DNA of 64,000 nt from CALCCV01 sp964388665. GTDB lineage: Bacteria > Bdellovibrionota > Bdellovibrionia > Bdellovibrionales > Bdellovibrionaceae. Made by a program: the position numbers and the translations under genes. The notes beneath the pieces were generated by a model. The model worked only from the letters and a program-made list of their open reading frames with translations. It was not told the origin of the DNA and did not search any database. Positions 51,622-60,206 of this stretch are shown here, piece by piece (position 1 is the first letter of the stretch; every line of letters begins with the position of its first letter). The stretch spans positions 37,597 to 101,596 of the forward strand of contig CAYMBJ010000005.1 in the NCBI GenBank assembly GCA_964388665.1. The letters are read 5' to 3'.

Positions 51622-53352
51622 TTAATAACTCTTTCCAAAAGTGATTCGTTCCAAAGTTCTGACAATTTCTGTAGGGTTAGCGAGATCAGAACGACGCATA
51701 TACGGAAAACTTCCGCGATTGGTTAGATTTCCTGAGGAGCTGCCAGAGTACATTTCAAAATGCAACATGGGTCGGGACAAGGCCTTGCCAACATAACCAA
51801 TCAATTGACCAGCTTGAACTTTTTGACCCATGCGGATGTTAGACGGAAAGTTGTTTTGCACTTCTCCAAAGCGGCCAACCGAGCCATTTTCAAAACGAAT
51901 CTCCACAGCCCAGGTTCCGTTGTAAAATGCATAGGGGTCCTTGATTACAACTCCATTTTGGATGGCTTTCACGGGCTCACCCTGACTTTGAATCAAGTCC
52001 ACGCCAGCATGGCGACGACCGTTAGACCTAGAGGCGCCAAAGGATCGACCGTCCGTCAAATACGATTGAAAAGGGCGTGTGGCCGTGGGAAAAAGTGCTG
52101 AGTAGCTTTTGCTAGCCCCACCAGTTGCTGGTGCAGTAGAGATTGATTTTGTTGGAGCACCAGAACAGCTCCCTCTCATTTTTACAAAGTAGTCGGCGAC
52201 CCATCCCAGACGGACTCCCGAAGTGCGACCTGGGAACTCAACTTTAATAAAATTATAATTCTTCCCGTTAATTTTTTTACGCCAAGAATCGGTATTCCAA
52301 CCTTGATAGGGTTTCACCACTTCATACTGATTGGCTTGAAAAATAATCCGACTCAGAGATTCGTCACGAACATTCAACCTCGCAGAAGATGTACAAACGA
52401 CATACTCAATAGAGCCAGAACTTGACGCAGACACAGCGGCCGATGGACTGGCCTGATGGTTTGTTTGCGATTTGACAGTTTGTGGGGGTGCTGACGGTAG
52501 AGCTTTTGTTGCGGCCGCGGTCGGAGCCACCGGCGCTTGATAGCGCTTCGGAGCAACATAGCTATTGATAAAATAATTGCGCAATTTGCTTTGAGAGTTA
52601 GCTCCTTGATTACCACCAGAATCAAGTGCATCTTCGACACCTGGTTTGTTCTTTAAATAAAAATCGTGGCTTCTTTTGGCAAGAGCTTCTTCTTCTTCTG
52701 AGTTCGCGTTGTCTTCATCCACTAAAGTTACCTGGTAGTTTTTAAAATAGTCAAAGTCCTTGGCCCGCAACCCAAGCTCCACAGTTTTAAAACTGCCATC
52801 TGTGCTTTTCAGCAAAAAGAGCATGTAATCACCCGCATCGACCGATTGAGTGCAGGATAAAAAGCTATATTGATTTCCGTCAAAAACGGGACGTGCAATG
52901 ATGGTAGATCCAGTCGGCAGGGTGGCCACCAGCTGAAAGTCTTTGATATTGTGAAGGGAGGAATTGGCAACAGAGATTTCCCTTTCGCCCTGCGAGGAAG
53001 CCACGTCATTGACTGTCGTCTTGTTTTGGTTCGCGGCGATGATTTGCACCAAGCGATACTTTGACTTTGCTGTTGCGGAGGCCGACTCCAATACAGCCAG
53101 TGGAGATGAACTCACTGTGTGTTGGTGGCAACCAATTGGAGCAAAATCCTTTTTCTCATTATTCCACAAGCGCGTGATCTTTGATTCATTCGGGACAAGG
53201 CCTTGAGCCAATGTCTCAGACACCATAAAACAAAGTGAGACTGACAAAACAGCCATTATTGCACCAGAAAAGCCCGCTGCAAACCTTGTTCGCAATTTCT
53301 CTAATAAGCCAAATCGCAATCTAAGTTGTGCTTGTGGCAACATATTCTTCAC
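51622..53352 (-). CDS. Exported SH3 plus degenerate LytM (M23) domain protein
   Basis: A 576-residue protein from GTG 53352, with AAGGAG 6 bases upstream. It has a signal peptide (about 25-49), a central region (50-270), a Pro/Ala/Ser linker (about 270-305), an SH3-like domain (about 308-395; R-L-N-V-R-D, G-W-V-A-D-Y) and an M23 domain (about 425-560). The zinc ligands H-A-G-V-D and the last His of L-H-F-E are present. The first His of the usual H-x-H is Met, and the Y-x-H motif reads G-R-F-G-E. It resembles EnvC/NlpD-type non-catalytic activators. Confidence 0.75.
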   Translation of the reverse strand: MKNMLPQAQLRLRFGLLEKLRTRFAAGFSGAIMAVLSVSLCFMVSETLAQGLVPNESKITRLWNNEKKDFAPIGCHQHTVSSSPLAVLESASATAKSKYRLVQIIAANQNKTTVNDVASSQGEREISVANSSLHNIKDFQLVATLPTGSTIIARPVFDGNQYSFLSCTQSVDAGDYMLFLLKSTDGSFKTVELGLRAKDFDYFKNYQVTLVDEDNANSEEEEALAKRSHDFYLKNKPGVEDALDSGGNQGANSQSKLRNYFINSYVAPKRYQAPVAPTAAATKALPSAPPQTVKSQTNHQASPSAAVSASSSGSIEYVVCTSSARLNVRDESLSRIIFQANQYEVVKPYQGWNTDSWRKKINGKNYNFIKVEFPGRTSGVRLGWVADYFVKMRGSCSGAPTKSISTAPATGGASKSYSALFPTATRPFQSYLTDGRSFGASRSNGRRHAGVDLIQSQGEPVKAIQNGVVIKDPYAFYNGTWAVEIRFENGSVGRFGEVQNNFPSNIRMGQKVQAGQLIGYVGKALSRPMLHFEMYSGSSSGNLTNRGSFPYMRRSDLANPTEIVRTLERITFGKSY

Positions 53353-53502
53353 CCTTAACTCCTTCCCGCAATAAAGAAGCTATGCAGAGTTGGGGCCAGT
53401 CAAAGGGTGGTTCAATGAGCAATGAATTCGTTTTTAGGCCCTGTTAGAGAGGGTTTTGGCGACAATTGCTGCACAATCCTGAATATTTTTCAGGAAAGCA
53501 GT

Positions 53503-53553
53503 TAGGGCGTGTTTGCAATTTAACTGAATGAGTAAAATTGCAAACACGCCCTA
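53503..53553 (-). repeat. Perfect 19-bp palindrome just after mtgA
   Basis: TAGGGCGTG... (53503-53521) and its exact complement (53535-53553) form a 19-base stem with a 13-base loop, starting 2 bases after the mtgA stop. TA lies at both outer ends. A second stem-loop, TCCTGAA/TTCAGGA (53478-53496), follows in the direction of mtgA transcription. No U-run is present, so it is a miniature palindromic element or a bidirectional structured 3' end rather than a standard terminator. Confidence 0.7.
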
Positions 53554-53555
53554 GG

Positions 53556-54695
53556 CTAATTGCCACTTTCGGGAGGAGTAGATTCGAGATTTTTAAAGGC
53601 CTCGCGCTGTTCCTCATCACTAAACTGCAGATTTTGTGGATTTGCGTTTTCAGTTTCGGCCGCTACAGCATCAGCATCACCGTCAGCGGTGTCAGGGCCA
53701 GGCGCTTCGGAATCCTTGAATTCTATCGATTCATTGGTCTCAACACCACCGAAGTTATCTTCGATTCCCTCATGCATTGAGTCCTTGCCCATTGCTGGTT
53801 CCGCGCCGGGTTTGTCGGACTTCACCTCTTCCAAAAACTCTGCAAACTCACGATCGGCCTCGGGGTCTGTTCCATAAGACTCGGGAAGCGGAGGGCGCAC
53901 ACCTCCTAAAAAATAATCTAGATTTGCCATGGCTGTATTGTACTCTCCCTCGGAGATGTTTCCAGTTTTGTGCATTGAAAGTACCAGATTTTTAACCCGT
54001 CCACGTGCATAGCGCGAGAGCTCTTGGGTAAAGAATGAGCGAGAGTATTTTGGGGGATTAGGAAGTACCATCGCCAAAAAGCTCGACTCCAGTACATTGA
54101 GTTGGGCAGGTGATTTTTTAAAATAAAACTGCGCTGCTGCCTTGATGCCGTAAAGATTCTTACCAAATTCCACAACATTCAAATATCGCTCTAAGATTTC
54201 GTCTTTTGAAAGTGTGTGCTCAATTTTATAGGTGATCAGAGCTTCTAAAAACTTTCGCAGATAATTTTTCTCTGAAGAGAGAAACATATTTTTAGCGAGT
54301 TGCTGGCTTATGGTCGATCCTCCCCGCACAATCTTGCCTTTGGCAAAATTTTCTTTGAGACTTCTTTCGATCGAATCCCAATCAAAGCCATTGTGATTAT
54401 AAAAATTTGCGTCCTCAGCAAAAATGGCCGCCTTGCGCATGGTTTTAGAAATGTCCTTTAACGGAACATAGGTTTTGGAGCCGGGGCAAAGTTCGACGGC
54501 AAACATTTCTGTCGTCAAGCAACCTCGGATCTTTGCCTCGCTCGGCACAATCCAATACAGATACAAAGCAAAACCGGCCACTGCGATCCACGGCAGTGCC
54601 AAAATCACTAGCCAGGTCTTTACACCAAATGCCGCTTTGATAAAGGCTTTGAAGGTCTGCAGCGCTTTTAGAGTAGTCCGTTTGCTTTTGCCCAT
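53556..54695 (-). CDS. mtgA: Monofunctional peptidoglycan glycosyltransferase (GT51) with acidic tail
   Basis: A 379-residue protein: membrane anchor (about 28-50), GT51 domain (about 65-265) with F-A-E-D-A-N-F-Y-N-H-N-G-F-D (catalytic Glu), G-G-S-T-I-S-Q-Q-L-A-K-N, and R-K-F-L-E-A-L-I-T-Y-K-I-E-H-T-L-S-K-D-E-I-L-E-R-Y-L-N read across the pocket. It lacks a transpeptidase domain. The last about 110 residues are Glu/Asp-rich and not part of the family. It overlaps the upstream reductase gene by 28 bases. Confidence 0.9.
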   Translation of the reverse strand: MGKSKRTTLKALQTFKAFIKAAFGVKTWLVILALPWIAVAGFALYLYWIVPSEAKIRGCLTTEMFAVELCPGSKTYVPLKDISKTMRKAAIFAEDANFYNHNGFDWDSIERSLKENFAKGKIVRGGSTISQQLAKNMFLSSEKNYLRKFLEALITYKIEHTLSKDEILERYLNVVEFGKNLYGIKAAAQFYFKKSPAQLNVLESSFLAMVLPNPPKYSRSFFTQELSRYARGRVKNLVLSMHKTGNISEGEYNTAMANLDYFLGGVRPPLPESYGTDPEADREFAEFLEEVKSDKPGAEPAMGKDSMHEGIEDNFGGVETNESIEFKDSEAPGPDTADGDADAVAAETENANPQNLQFSDEEQREAFKNLESTPPESGN

Positions 54696-55651
54696 TCAAT
54701 ACTCTTTCGAATTGATTCATCAGCAGGTCGATTGACAAAGCCCAGTTCAGTTTTGGCTTTGGTGCAATCAAACCAATGATACATGGTGGCTGTCATGGCA
54801 TTTTCAACGCTCAGTCCAGAGGGAAGCCCCATCGAATTTAAAAGATCGCCCGCGTATCCAAGGCCAAACAAAATCGGCTTGGGCATCAGAATTTTTGGTG
54901 GCTCGACCTTTGCGGCAGATGCAATTTTTTGAAATAGCTCTTTAATGGTGATGTTCTCACCAGACAAAATGTACCTCTCGCCGGGTCGGCCATTTTGCCA
55001 AGCTTTAATCATTCCATCAATCACATCATCAAGATCCACCACAGAAACTCCGCCAGTGGTGTAGAAGGGCATCTTCCCGCGCGCCACTTTGAGTTGCGTA
55101 TTGCGACTGCCCTTGGAGGCATCACCAGGTCCATAGATGGTACTGGGGTTTACACACACGGCATCGATCAGTCCAGAACGGGCAGCATCAACCACCAGCA
55201 GCTCAGCCTTTCGCTTGGTTTCAAAATAACCAAGGTTGTACTTTTGCAATTTGTAGTGCGATTTTTCGTTGAGAATCTGCTTTGGCGATGGACTTGCCCC
55301 AACGGCCACAACCGAAGAGCAGTGGATGAGTCGCTTGATCTTGCACTTTTGCGCAGCTTGCAAGACGTGATGAGTTCCCGAGACGTTGACCTTCTCCATA
55401 TTGAGTCGTTGCGAGCGCCGATAGGCCACGACTCCTGCTAAATGAAATACAAATTCATGACCCTCAAAAGCTGAATTGAGACTGTCTACAGAGCAGACAT
55501 CGCCTTCGACGATCTTGAATTTAGCGTCTTTGAGCAATTTCAAATCACTATTGGGGCGGGCCAAAATCGAAACATCCAACCCCATGCCGCAGAGCTTCCG
55601 CACCAAGGAGCTTCCTAAAAAGCCCGTGGCGCCCGTGACCATGACTCTCAT
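54668..55651 (-). CDS. NAD(P)-dependent SDR/3-beta-HSD-like reductase
   Basis: A 327-residue extended SDR from ATG 55651, preceded by AGAGGA. Rossmann motif T-G-A-T-G-F-L-G, H-L-A-G-V-V, catalytic Y-F-E-T-K (Y-x3-K), and N-P-S-T-I-Y-G-P-G-D. Proteins of this kind reduce or epimerise sterol-, sugar- or terpenoid-like substrates (HpnA, dihydroflavonol reductase relatives). It overlaps the PAP2 gene as ATGA. Confidence 0.85.
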   Translation of the reverse strand: MRVMVTGATGFLGSSLVRKLCGMGLDVSILARPNSDLKLLKDAKFKIVEGDVCSVDSLNSAFEGHEFVFHLAGVVAYRRSQRLNMEKVNVSGTHHVLQAAQKCKIKRLIHCSSVVAVGASPSPKQILNEKSHYKLQKYNLGYFETKRKAELLVVDAARSGLIDAVCVNPSTIYGPGDASKGSRNTQLKVARGKMPFYTTGGVSVVDLDDVIDGMIKAWQNGRPGERYILSGENITIKELFQKIASAAKVEPPKILMPKPILFGLGYAGDLLNSMGLPSGLSVENAMTATMYHWFDCTKAKTELGFVNRPADESIRKSIEWAKANGLL

Positions 55652-56274
55652 GAGTCCTCTTTTTCGGATTTCAGCGCCGAGCGAAAGAGCCATTTATTTT
55701 TTGGCTCTTTGTCATCCAATGCCTTTGGCCAAGACCACTTGGCGATGCCCCAGCAGCTGATGCGGCCAAGGCCGTAACCATACAAAGCACCGACCACGAC
55801 ATCAGAAGGAAAGTGAACGCCATTGTAAATTCGCGAGTAGGCCACCAGCGTGGCGATGAATGCAAAAAATGTTGCATAGCCAGGAAAAAAGAACGCCATC
55901 ATCACGGCAAAGCAGGTCATATTGACGGCGTGATTGGACACAAAAGAAAAGCCCGAAGCCGGCGCCTTTTGTACCACATAGAGGCCCTCAGTCGCGGCCG
56001 GTCGCGGCCTCTCAAAGGTTTTCTTAAAAAGTAGATTGGCCGAAAAATCAGCCAAACCAATGGTCGCCACCATCAATACCAAAAATCCGGTGCCTCTACT
56101 AAGACGATAGCTTGAAAGAAACAGATAAATGACCAGCACAACCAAAGCGATCGCGAAATAACTGTTTTTATGGAGATCGGTAATGGAAATAAAAATGCGA
56201 TCAGATAAGGGGCTCGTCCACTCCGAATTCATGAGCTGAAAGAGCCAATGGTCAAATCTAAGTAACTCCTTCAT
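55648..56274 (-). CDS. PAP2-family membrane phosphatase
   Basis: A 208-residue protein with about five membrane helices and the phosphatase motifs K-K-T-F-E-R-P-R-P, S-N-H (in place of P-S-G-H) and S-R-I-Y-N-G-V-H-F-P-S-D-V-V-V-G. It would remove phosphate from a lipid phosphate such as undecaprenyl or phosphatidylglycerol phosphate, or from lipid A. It is in an operon with the reductase and mtgA, i.e. envelope metabolism. Confidence 0.88.
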   Translation of the reverse strand: MKELLRFDHWLFQLMNSEWTSPLSDRIFISITDLHKNSYFAIALVVLVIYLFLSSYRLSRGTGFLVLMVATIGLADFSANLLFKKTFERPRPAATEGLYVVQKAPASGFSFVSNHAVNMTCFAVMMAFFFPGYATFFAFIATLVAYSRIYNGVHFPSDVVVGALYGYGLGRISCWGIAKWSWPKALDDKEPKNKWLFRSALKSEKEDS

Positions 56275-56295
56275 TTTGACCCACTTGCAAATGAT

Positions 56296-56703
56296 CTACT
56301 CTTCGTCTTCAGTCTCGTCCTCATCGCTGTCTTCGTCATCATCGTCATCATCCAAGTCATCGTCTTCCTCATCGTCAATAGTATCCGAGGTTTCGATGCG
56401 AATGAGCCAGCCCTCTTCGTAAGGGTCCTCCATAATTACAGCTGGATCGTCGAGAATGTTCTGATTCACTTCGACTACCATGCCTTCAGCAGGAGAATAA
56501 ATGTCCAAAGGGCCGTCATCAGTTTCGATAGTGCCAAGGATGACATCCGTTTGAACTTTGTCATTTTCTTGGGGGAGATCGACACTAAGAATCTCTTCAA
56601 AATCTTCGAGGCCTTCTTCGTTGATGCCAATTGTGATGGTCCCGTCGCCTTCGTCCCTGTACCAAAGGTATCCCATAAAATTTTTTAAATCGTCGTCGAT
56701 CAT
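56296..56703 (-). CDS. GcvH-like lipoyl-domain protein lacking the lipoyl lysine, with acidic tail
   Basis: A 135-residue protein from ATG 56703, preceded by GGGGAG; the longer frame to 56796 runs into the upstream terminator. Residues about 10-98 match GcvH: G-T-I-T-I-G-I-N-E-E-G-L-E-D-F, S-V-D-L-P, then G-T-I-E-T-D-D-G-P-L-D-I-Y-S-P-A-E-G and V-N-Q-N-I. GcvH carries its lipoyl Lys in E-S-V-K-A; here T-D-D-G-P replaces it and no Lys is near. The last about 35 residues are nearly all Asp/Glu. It cannot carry lipoate in the normal way. Confidence 0.75.
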   Translation of the reverse strand: MIDDDLKNFMGYLWYRDEGDGTITIGINEEGLEDFEEILSVDLPQENDKVQTDVILGTIETDDGPLDIYSPAEGMVVEVNQNILDDPAVIMEDPYEEGWLIRIETSDTIDDEEDDDLDDDDDDEDSDEDETEDEE

Positions 56704-56786
56704 CACGAAACTCCCCGAAAAAACAATTTCTTGTACAGTTGCATTAAGGTAAGATTTTGCCAACAAATTTTTGTGGTGAAAATAAA

Positions 56787-56807
56787 AGAGGGGCACCTGG
56801 CCCCTCT
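56787..56807 (-). terminator. Intrinsic terminator on the minus strand
   Basis: AGAGGGG (56787-56793) pairs with CCCCTCT (56801-56807); reading the minus strand, the stem is followed by TTTATTTTC. It lies downstream of glnA and of the palindromic element and upstream of the GcvH-like gene, so it should end the glnB-glnA transcript. Confidence 0.75.
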
Positions 56808-56839
56808 TTGCGCCTAGAAAAAACCTCTCTGTCCTGGCA

Positions 56840-56945
56840 CTAGTGCTTTGTCAGGGCAGTTTTTTCTAGACGCGAGGAGGAAGCTGTATGAATAATACCG
56901 CGACAACGAAGCAACAACGAAAAAACTTTCCTGACAAAGCACTAG
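56840..56945 (+). mobile_element. 106-bp MITE-like palindromic element (complete copy)
   Basis: CTAGTGCTTTGTCAGG (56840-56855) and its exact complement (56930-56945) bound the element. The arms extend inward (AGTTTTTTC with GAAAAAACT) with two mismatched bases, giving about 25 paired bases per arm. Both ends lie at CTAG, the target of some IS630-type transposases that duplicate TA. Inside, GAGGAGG precedes ATG 56888, opening a 27-codon frame (to 56971) that begins M-N-N-T-A-T-T-K-Q-Q-R. It lies 8 bases after the glnA stop. No transposase gene is present. Confidence 0.75.
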
Positions 56946-56953
56946 GGAGAGTT

Positions 56954-58369
56954 CTAGCAATCGTAGTATAGGTGGAATTCGTAAGGAATTGGACGCTGCT
57001 GCGTGGGTCGAATTTCACGCTCAATTTTCCAGTTGATCCAAGAGCTCAGCAGATCCGTAGAGAAGACGTCGCCTTTTTTCAAAAACGCATTGTCTTCACG
57101 CAAATGCATAAGACTCTCCTCTAAAGTCCCTGGAACAGAAGGTATTTTTGCGGCCTCTTCTGGTGGCAGTCCGTAAATGTCTTTGTCCAAAGGATCCCCG
57201 GGGCTGACCTTGTTGATGATGCCATCAATGCCGGCCATCAGTATTGCTGCCTCAGCAAGATATATATTGCTTGATGGATCTGGCGTGCGAAATTCAATGC
57301 GCTTGGCAGCTGGGTTCGGGCCCGAATTGGGAATGCGAACAGCTGCAGAGCGATTTTTGAAGCTGTAAGCCAACTTCGTGGGCGCTTCAAATCCTGGGAC
57401 CAGACGTTTGTAAGAGTTGGTCGTGGGATTGATAAAGCCACACAATGAAGGAGCGTGCTTAAGGACTCCGCCAATAAAGTTCAACGCCATTTCACTGAGA
57501 CCCGCATACTTGTTGCCGGCAAAAAGGTTTTTTCCTTCTTTCCACAAGGACATATGCATGTGCATTCCAGAGCCATTGTCGCCATATAGGGGCTTTGGCA
57601 TAAACGTCGCTGTCTTTCCATGTCGGTGGGCTACATTTTTAACGATGTACTTAAACCACATCATTTTGTCGGCCATATTGAGAGCGCTGTCATATTGAAA
57701 ATTGATTTCGGCTTGTCCCGCGCTGGCCACCTCGTGGTGGTGGCGCTCAACACTGAGACCCAATTTTTCCATTTCGAGGCAAATCTCAGTACGCAACTCA
57801 TGCATGCTATCCACTGGCAAAGCCGGAAAATATCCTTCTTTAGCGCGTGGTTTGTAGCCAAGATTGCGTCCGCCCTCTTCGCGGCCTGTGTTCCAAGTTC
57901 CTTCATCAGAATCCACCATATAGAATCCGCTGTTGGAGTTTTGTTCATAACGAACATCATCAAAAACAAAGAATTCAGCTTCGGGTCCAAAGTAGGCCGT
58001 GTCTGCTAAGCCTGTGGACTGCATATAGGAAAGAGCTTTTTTTACGACCTGTCGTGGGTCGCGATTGTAAGGTGCTAAGCTATCTGGCAGACAAACATCA
58101 CAGATAAAAGAGGCTGTTGGTGTTTCCATAAATGGATCTATGCGTGCTGAGGTAGGATCAGGAACAATAATCATGTCTGATTCTTCAATACCTCTCCAGC
58201 CACGAATGGAGCTGCCGTCAAAACCAAAGCCCTGCTCAAAGCTTTCCGCATTGAGTTGCGCGATCGGAATCGTGAGGTGCTGCCAAGCGCCCAGCAGATC
58301 ACAAAATTTGAGATTGATCATTTTAGCGCCGCGCTCGCGGACAAATTGTAGGGCTTCTTGTGCTTTCAT
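56954..58369 (-). CDS. glnA: Glutamine synthetase type I
   Basis: A 471-residue enzyme with AAGGAGGA before the ATG. Motifs: G-F-D-G-S-S-I-R-G-W, F-G-P-E-A-E-F-F-V-F, N-G-S-G-M-H-M-H-M-S, N-P-A-A-K-R-I-E-F-R-T-P, and the adenylylation-loop Tyr in D-I-Y-G-L-P-P-E-E. It makes glutamine from glutamate, ammonia and ATP. It follows glnB on the same strand, so both are probably controlled by nitrogen status. Confidence 0.97.
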   Translation of the reverse strand: MKAQEALQFVRERGAKMINLKFCDLLGAWQHLTIPIAQLNAESFEQGFGFDGSSIRGWRGIEESDMIIVPDPTSARIDPFMETPTASFICDVCLPDSLAPYNRDPRQVVKKALSYMQSTGLADTAYFGPEAEFFVFDDVRYEQNSNSGFYMVDSDEGTWNTGREEGGRNLGYKPRAKEGYFPALPVDSMHELRTEICLEMEKLGLSVERHHHEVASAGQAEINFQYDSALNMADKMMWFKYIVKNVAHRHGKTATFMPKPLYGDNGSGMHMHMSLWKEGKNLFAGNKYAGLSEMALNFIGGVLKHAPSLCGFINPTTNSYKRLVPGFEAPTKLAYSFKNRSAAVRIPNSGPNPAAKRIEFRTPDPSSNIYLAEAAILMAGIDGIINKVSPGDPLDKDIYGLPPEEAAKIPSVPGTLEESLMHLREDNAFLKKGDVFSTDLLSSWINWKIEREIRPTQQRPIPYEFHLYYDC

Positions 58370-58481
58370 TTTAGAGGTCCTCCTTATTTAATGTGAATCT
58401 TTAATTGTTCTTATTTAAAATCCAATGCCACAAACCCAATATCTTAAATTCAGTGTCATAAAACGTCATGCAAGATTCAGC

Positions 58482-58820
58482 TTACAAAGCAGATTCATCG
58501 GTTTCGCCGGTACGAATCCGCACAACTTTTTCGACGGCATAAACAAAGATCTTACCATCACCGATCTTACCTGTTTTTGCAGTCTTTTGGATTGTGGCGA
58601 CCACGACTTCGGAGAGATGCTCAGGCACGACGATTTCAATCTTTATTTTTGGCAGGTAATCAACCACGTATTCAGCACCTTTGTAGATTTCAGTGCGCCC
58701 TTTTTGGCGCCCAAACCCACGTACTTCAGTGACAGTCACGCCTTCAACGCCTACATCCGACAGGGCTTCGACAACATCGTCAAGGCGAAAGGGTTTAATT
58801 ATGGCTTCAATTTTTCTCAT
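58482..58820 (-). CDS. glnB: Nitrogen regulatory protein PII
   Basis: A 112-residue PII signal protein: M-R-K-I-E-A-I-I-K-P-F, the T-loop G-A-E-Y-V-V-D-Y-L-P-K with the uridylylation Tyr51 position, and G-K-I-F-V-Y-A-V-E. It senses 2-oxoglutarate and ATP/ADP and controls glutamine synthetase and ammonium uptake. glnA lies 112 bases downstream. Confidence 0.97.
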   Translation of the reverse strand: MRKIEAIIKPFRLDDVVEALSDVGVEGVTVTEVRGFGRQKGRTEIYKGAEYVVDYLPKIKIEIVVPEHLSEVVVATIQKTAKTGKIGDGKIFVYAVEKVVRIRTGETDESAL

Positions 58821-59006
58821 TCATTGTGCTCGCTTTTGAAGAAGATATTGAAACATGACCAAACAGTCAAAAGAGTCGAGGACTAACGCAAAACAAAATT
58901 TCCAAGATAGCTCTGCTGGTTGATAGACTTTTTGCTCTGTTTGGTGGTATAAGACTTCACCAGGTCTAAAAGAGGACATCTCAAAAAATTTCAGAGGGGG
59001 GATTTG

Positions 59007-59666
59007 ATGAGGGAGAGCATCTTTCTGTTCGCCTATGGTTCTATTGATTGTGGCATGGTCCATCATCACAAAATTGAAAATTTTATTGTTAGTGTTAAAG
59101 AGGCGTTTATTCACGCTAGCGTCTTTAGATCTTCACATGGCTTTCCTTTGCTTCTCAAGGGTGGACAGGATCAGGTGCCGGGCCATGTTTGTGAACTCAA
59201 GCTGCCAGATCTGATGCAAAAAACATTGGATGAATTTTATGGTGTTGATCATTCCGACCCTTTTAAATGCCAACACATTCGCGGCACCGCTGTGGCAAAA
59301 TTCCCAATCCCCAACTCAGAATCAAATACTCAAAGCTCAGCAAGTCGTCCCAATGGTCAAGAGGCCAATGGTCAAGAGGCTGAAGTCATTGCCTATTATA
59401 TCAATCCCTTAAAGCTACCCAGCTCCGCCAAACCGATTGAAGGTGGTGATTGGCTTGAATCCATCAAGCAGCAACCGCCCCTTTCCGAGACACTTTCTTC
59501 GCGTCAGCGCAAATACATTCAAAAGTTGGGAGCCAGTGGCGCCCGCGATATTGTGCCCATAGATATGGAGCTTTATCGAGAATTAATGAATATGGAGTTG
59601 ATTGTCGACAAGGGTCGACGCCTGGCCCTCTCTAAACTTGGGCAAGATGTCTACAAATACCTCTGA
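59007..59666 (+). CDS. Gamma-glutamylcyclotransferase-like protein
   Basis: A 219-residue protein from ATG 59007 after AGAGGGGGG; the codon before it is a TTG in the same frame. Residues about 1-130 show the GGCT/AIG2 pattern: F-L-F-A-Y-G-S-I near the start, F-P-L-L-L-K-G-G, V-P-G-H-V-C-E-L, and L-D-E-F-Y-G-V-D for the catalytic Glu region. A 15-base direct duplication codes N-G-Q-E-A twice near 59351-59380. The C-terminal about 70 residues look like a helical or winged extension. It overlaps trmL. Confidence 0.65.
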   Translation: MRESIFLFAYGSIDCGMVHHHKIENFIVSVKEAFIHASVFRSSHGFPLLLKGGQDQVPGHVCELKLPDLMQKTLDEFYGVDHSDPFKCQHIRGTAVAKFPIPNSESNTQSSASRPNGQEANGQEAEVIAYYINPLKLPSSAKPIEGGDWLESIKQQPPLSETLSSRQRKYIQKLGASGARDIVPIDMELYRELMNMELIVDKGRRLALSKLGQDVYKYL

Positions 59667-60171
59667 TACCACTCTAGACGTCGCTTCGCCCATTTTCCAG
59701 CCGCGCATGCGGGTGGTGTTGGTGGAGCCAGAGATTCCACAGAACACAGGAAATGTGGGCAGGACCTGCGTAGCCACTCAGGCTGAACTTCATCTTATCA
59801 AGCCTTTTGGCTTTGAGCTTTCAGATAAAAACTTAAAGCGCGCCGGCTTAGATTATTGGCAGCATTTAAAATGGTACACCTACGAAAGTTTTGCGGAGTG
59901 GGAGCAGCAAGTGGAAAGTCGCGAGCGCGTGTTTTACTTCACAACAAAAACGCAAAAGGCTTATTTTACACAGACTTTTCAAAATGGTGATTGGCTGGTT
60001 TTTGGTAAAGAAACCAAAGGTCTAGCTCCTGACATTTTGCAACGTAATGCCAATCAACTGCTGACCATTCCTCAGTACGGTGAAGTGCGCAGCCTCAATC
60101 TTGCAACTGCTGTGGCTATAGCTGTCTACGAGGGAATTCGTCAGTTTCACTTTGCATCTGCCAAGAACTGA
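59647..60171 (+). CDS. trmL: tRNA (cytidine/uridine-34-2'-O)-methyltransferase TrmL
   Basis: A 174-residue SPOUT methyltransferase from ATG 59647 (59707 is an alternative that starts at the usual N-terminus). Motifs: E-P-E-I-P-Q-N-T-G-N-V-G-R-T-C, F-G-K-E-T-K-G-L, and I-P-Q-Y-G-E-V-R-S-L-N-L-A-T-A. It methylates the wobble ribose of certain leucine tRNAs. It overlaps the upstream gene by 20 bases. Confidence 0.9.
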   Translation: MSTNTSDTTLDVASPIFQPRMRVVLVEPEIPQNTGNVGRTCVATQAELHLIKPFGFELSDKNLKRAGLDYWQHLKWYTYESFAEWEQQVESRERVFYFTTKTQKAYFTQTFQNGDWLVFGKETKGLAPDILQRNANQLLTIPQYGEVRSLNLATAVAIAVYEGIRQFHFASAKN

Positions 60172-60206
60172 GGCAACCTCCGAAAGTCACACCGAGCTCT
60201 TGGGTC

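Noticed and set aside
56704..56796. N-terminal extension of the GcvH-like protein to 56796
   Set aside because: It would start inside the terminator hairpin; ATG 56703 has a good ribosome-binding site and fits the family start.
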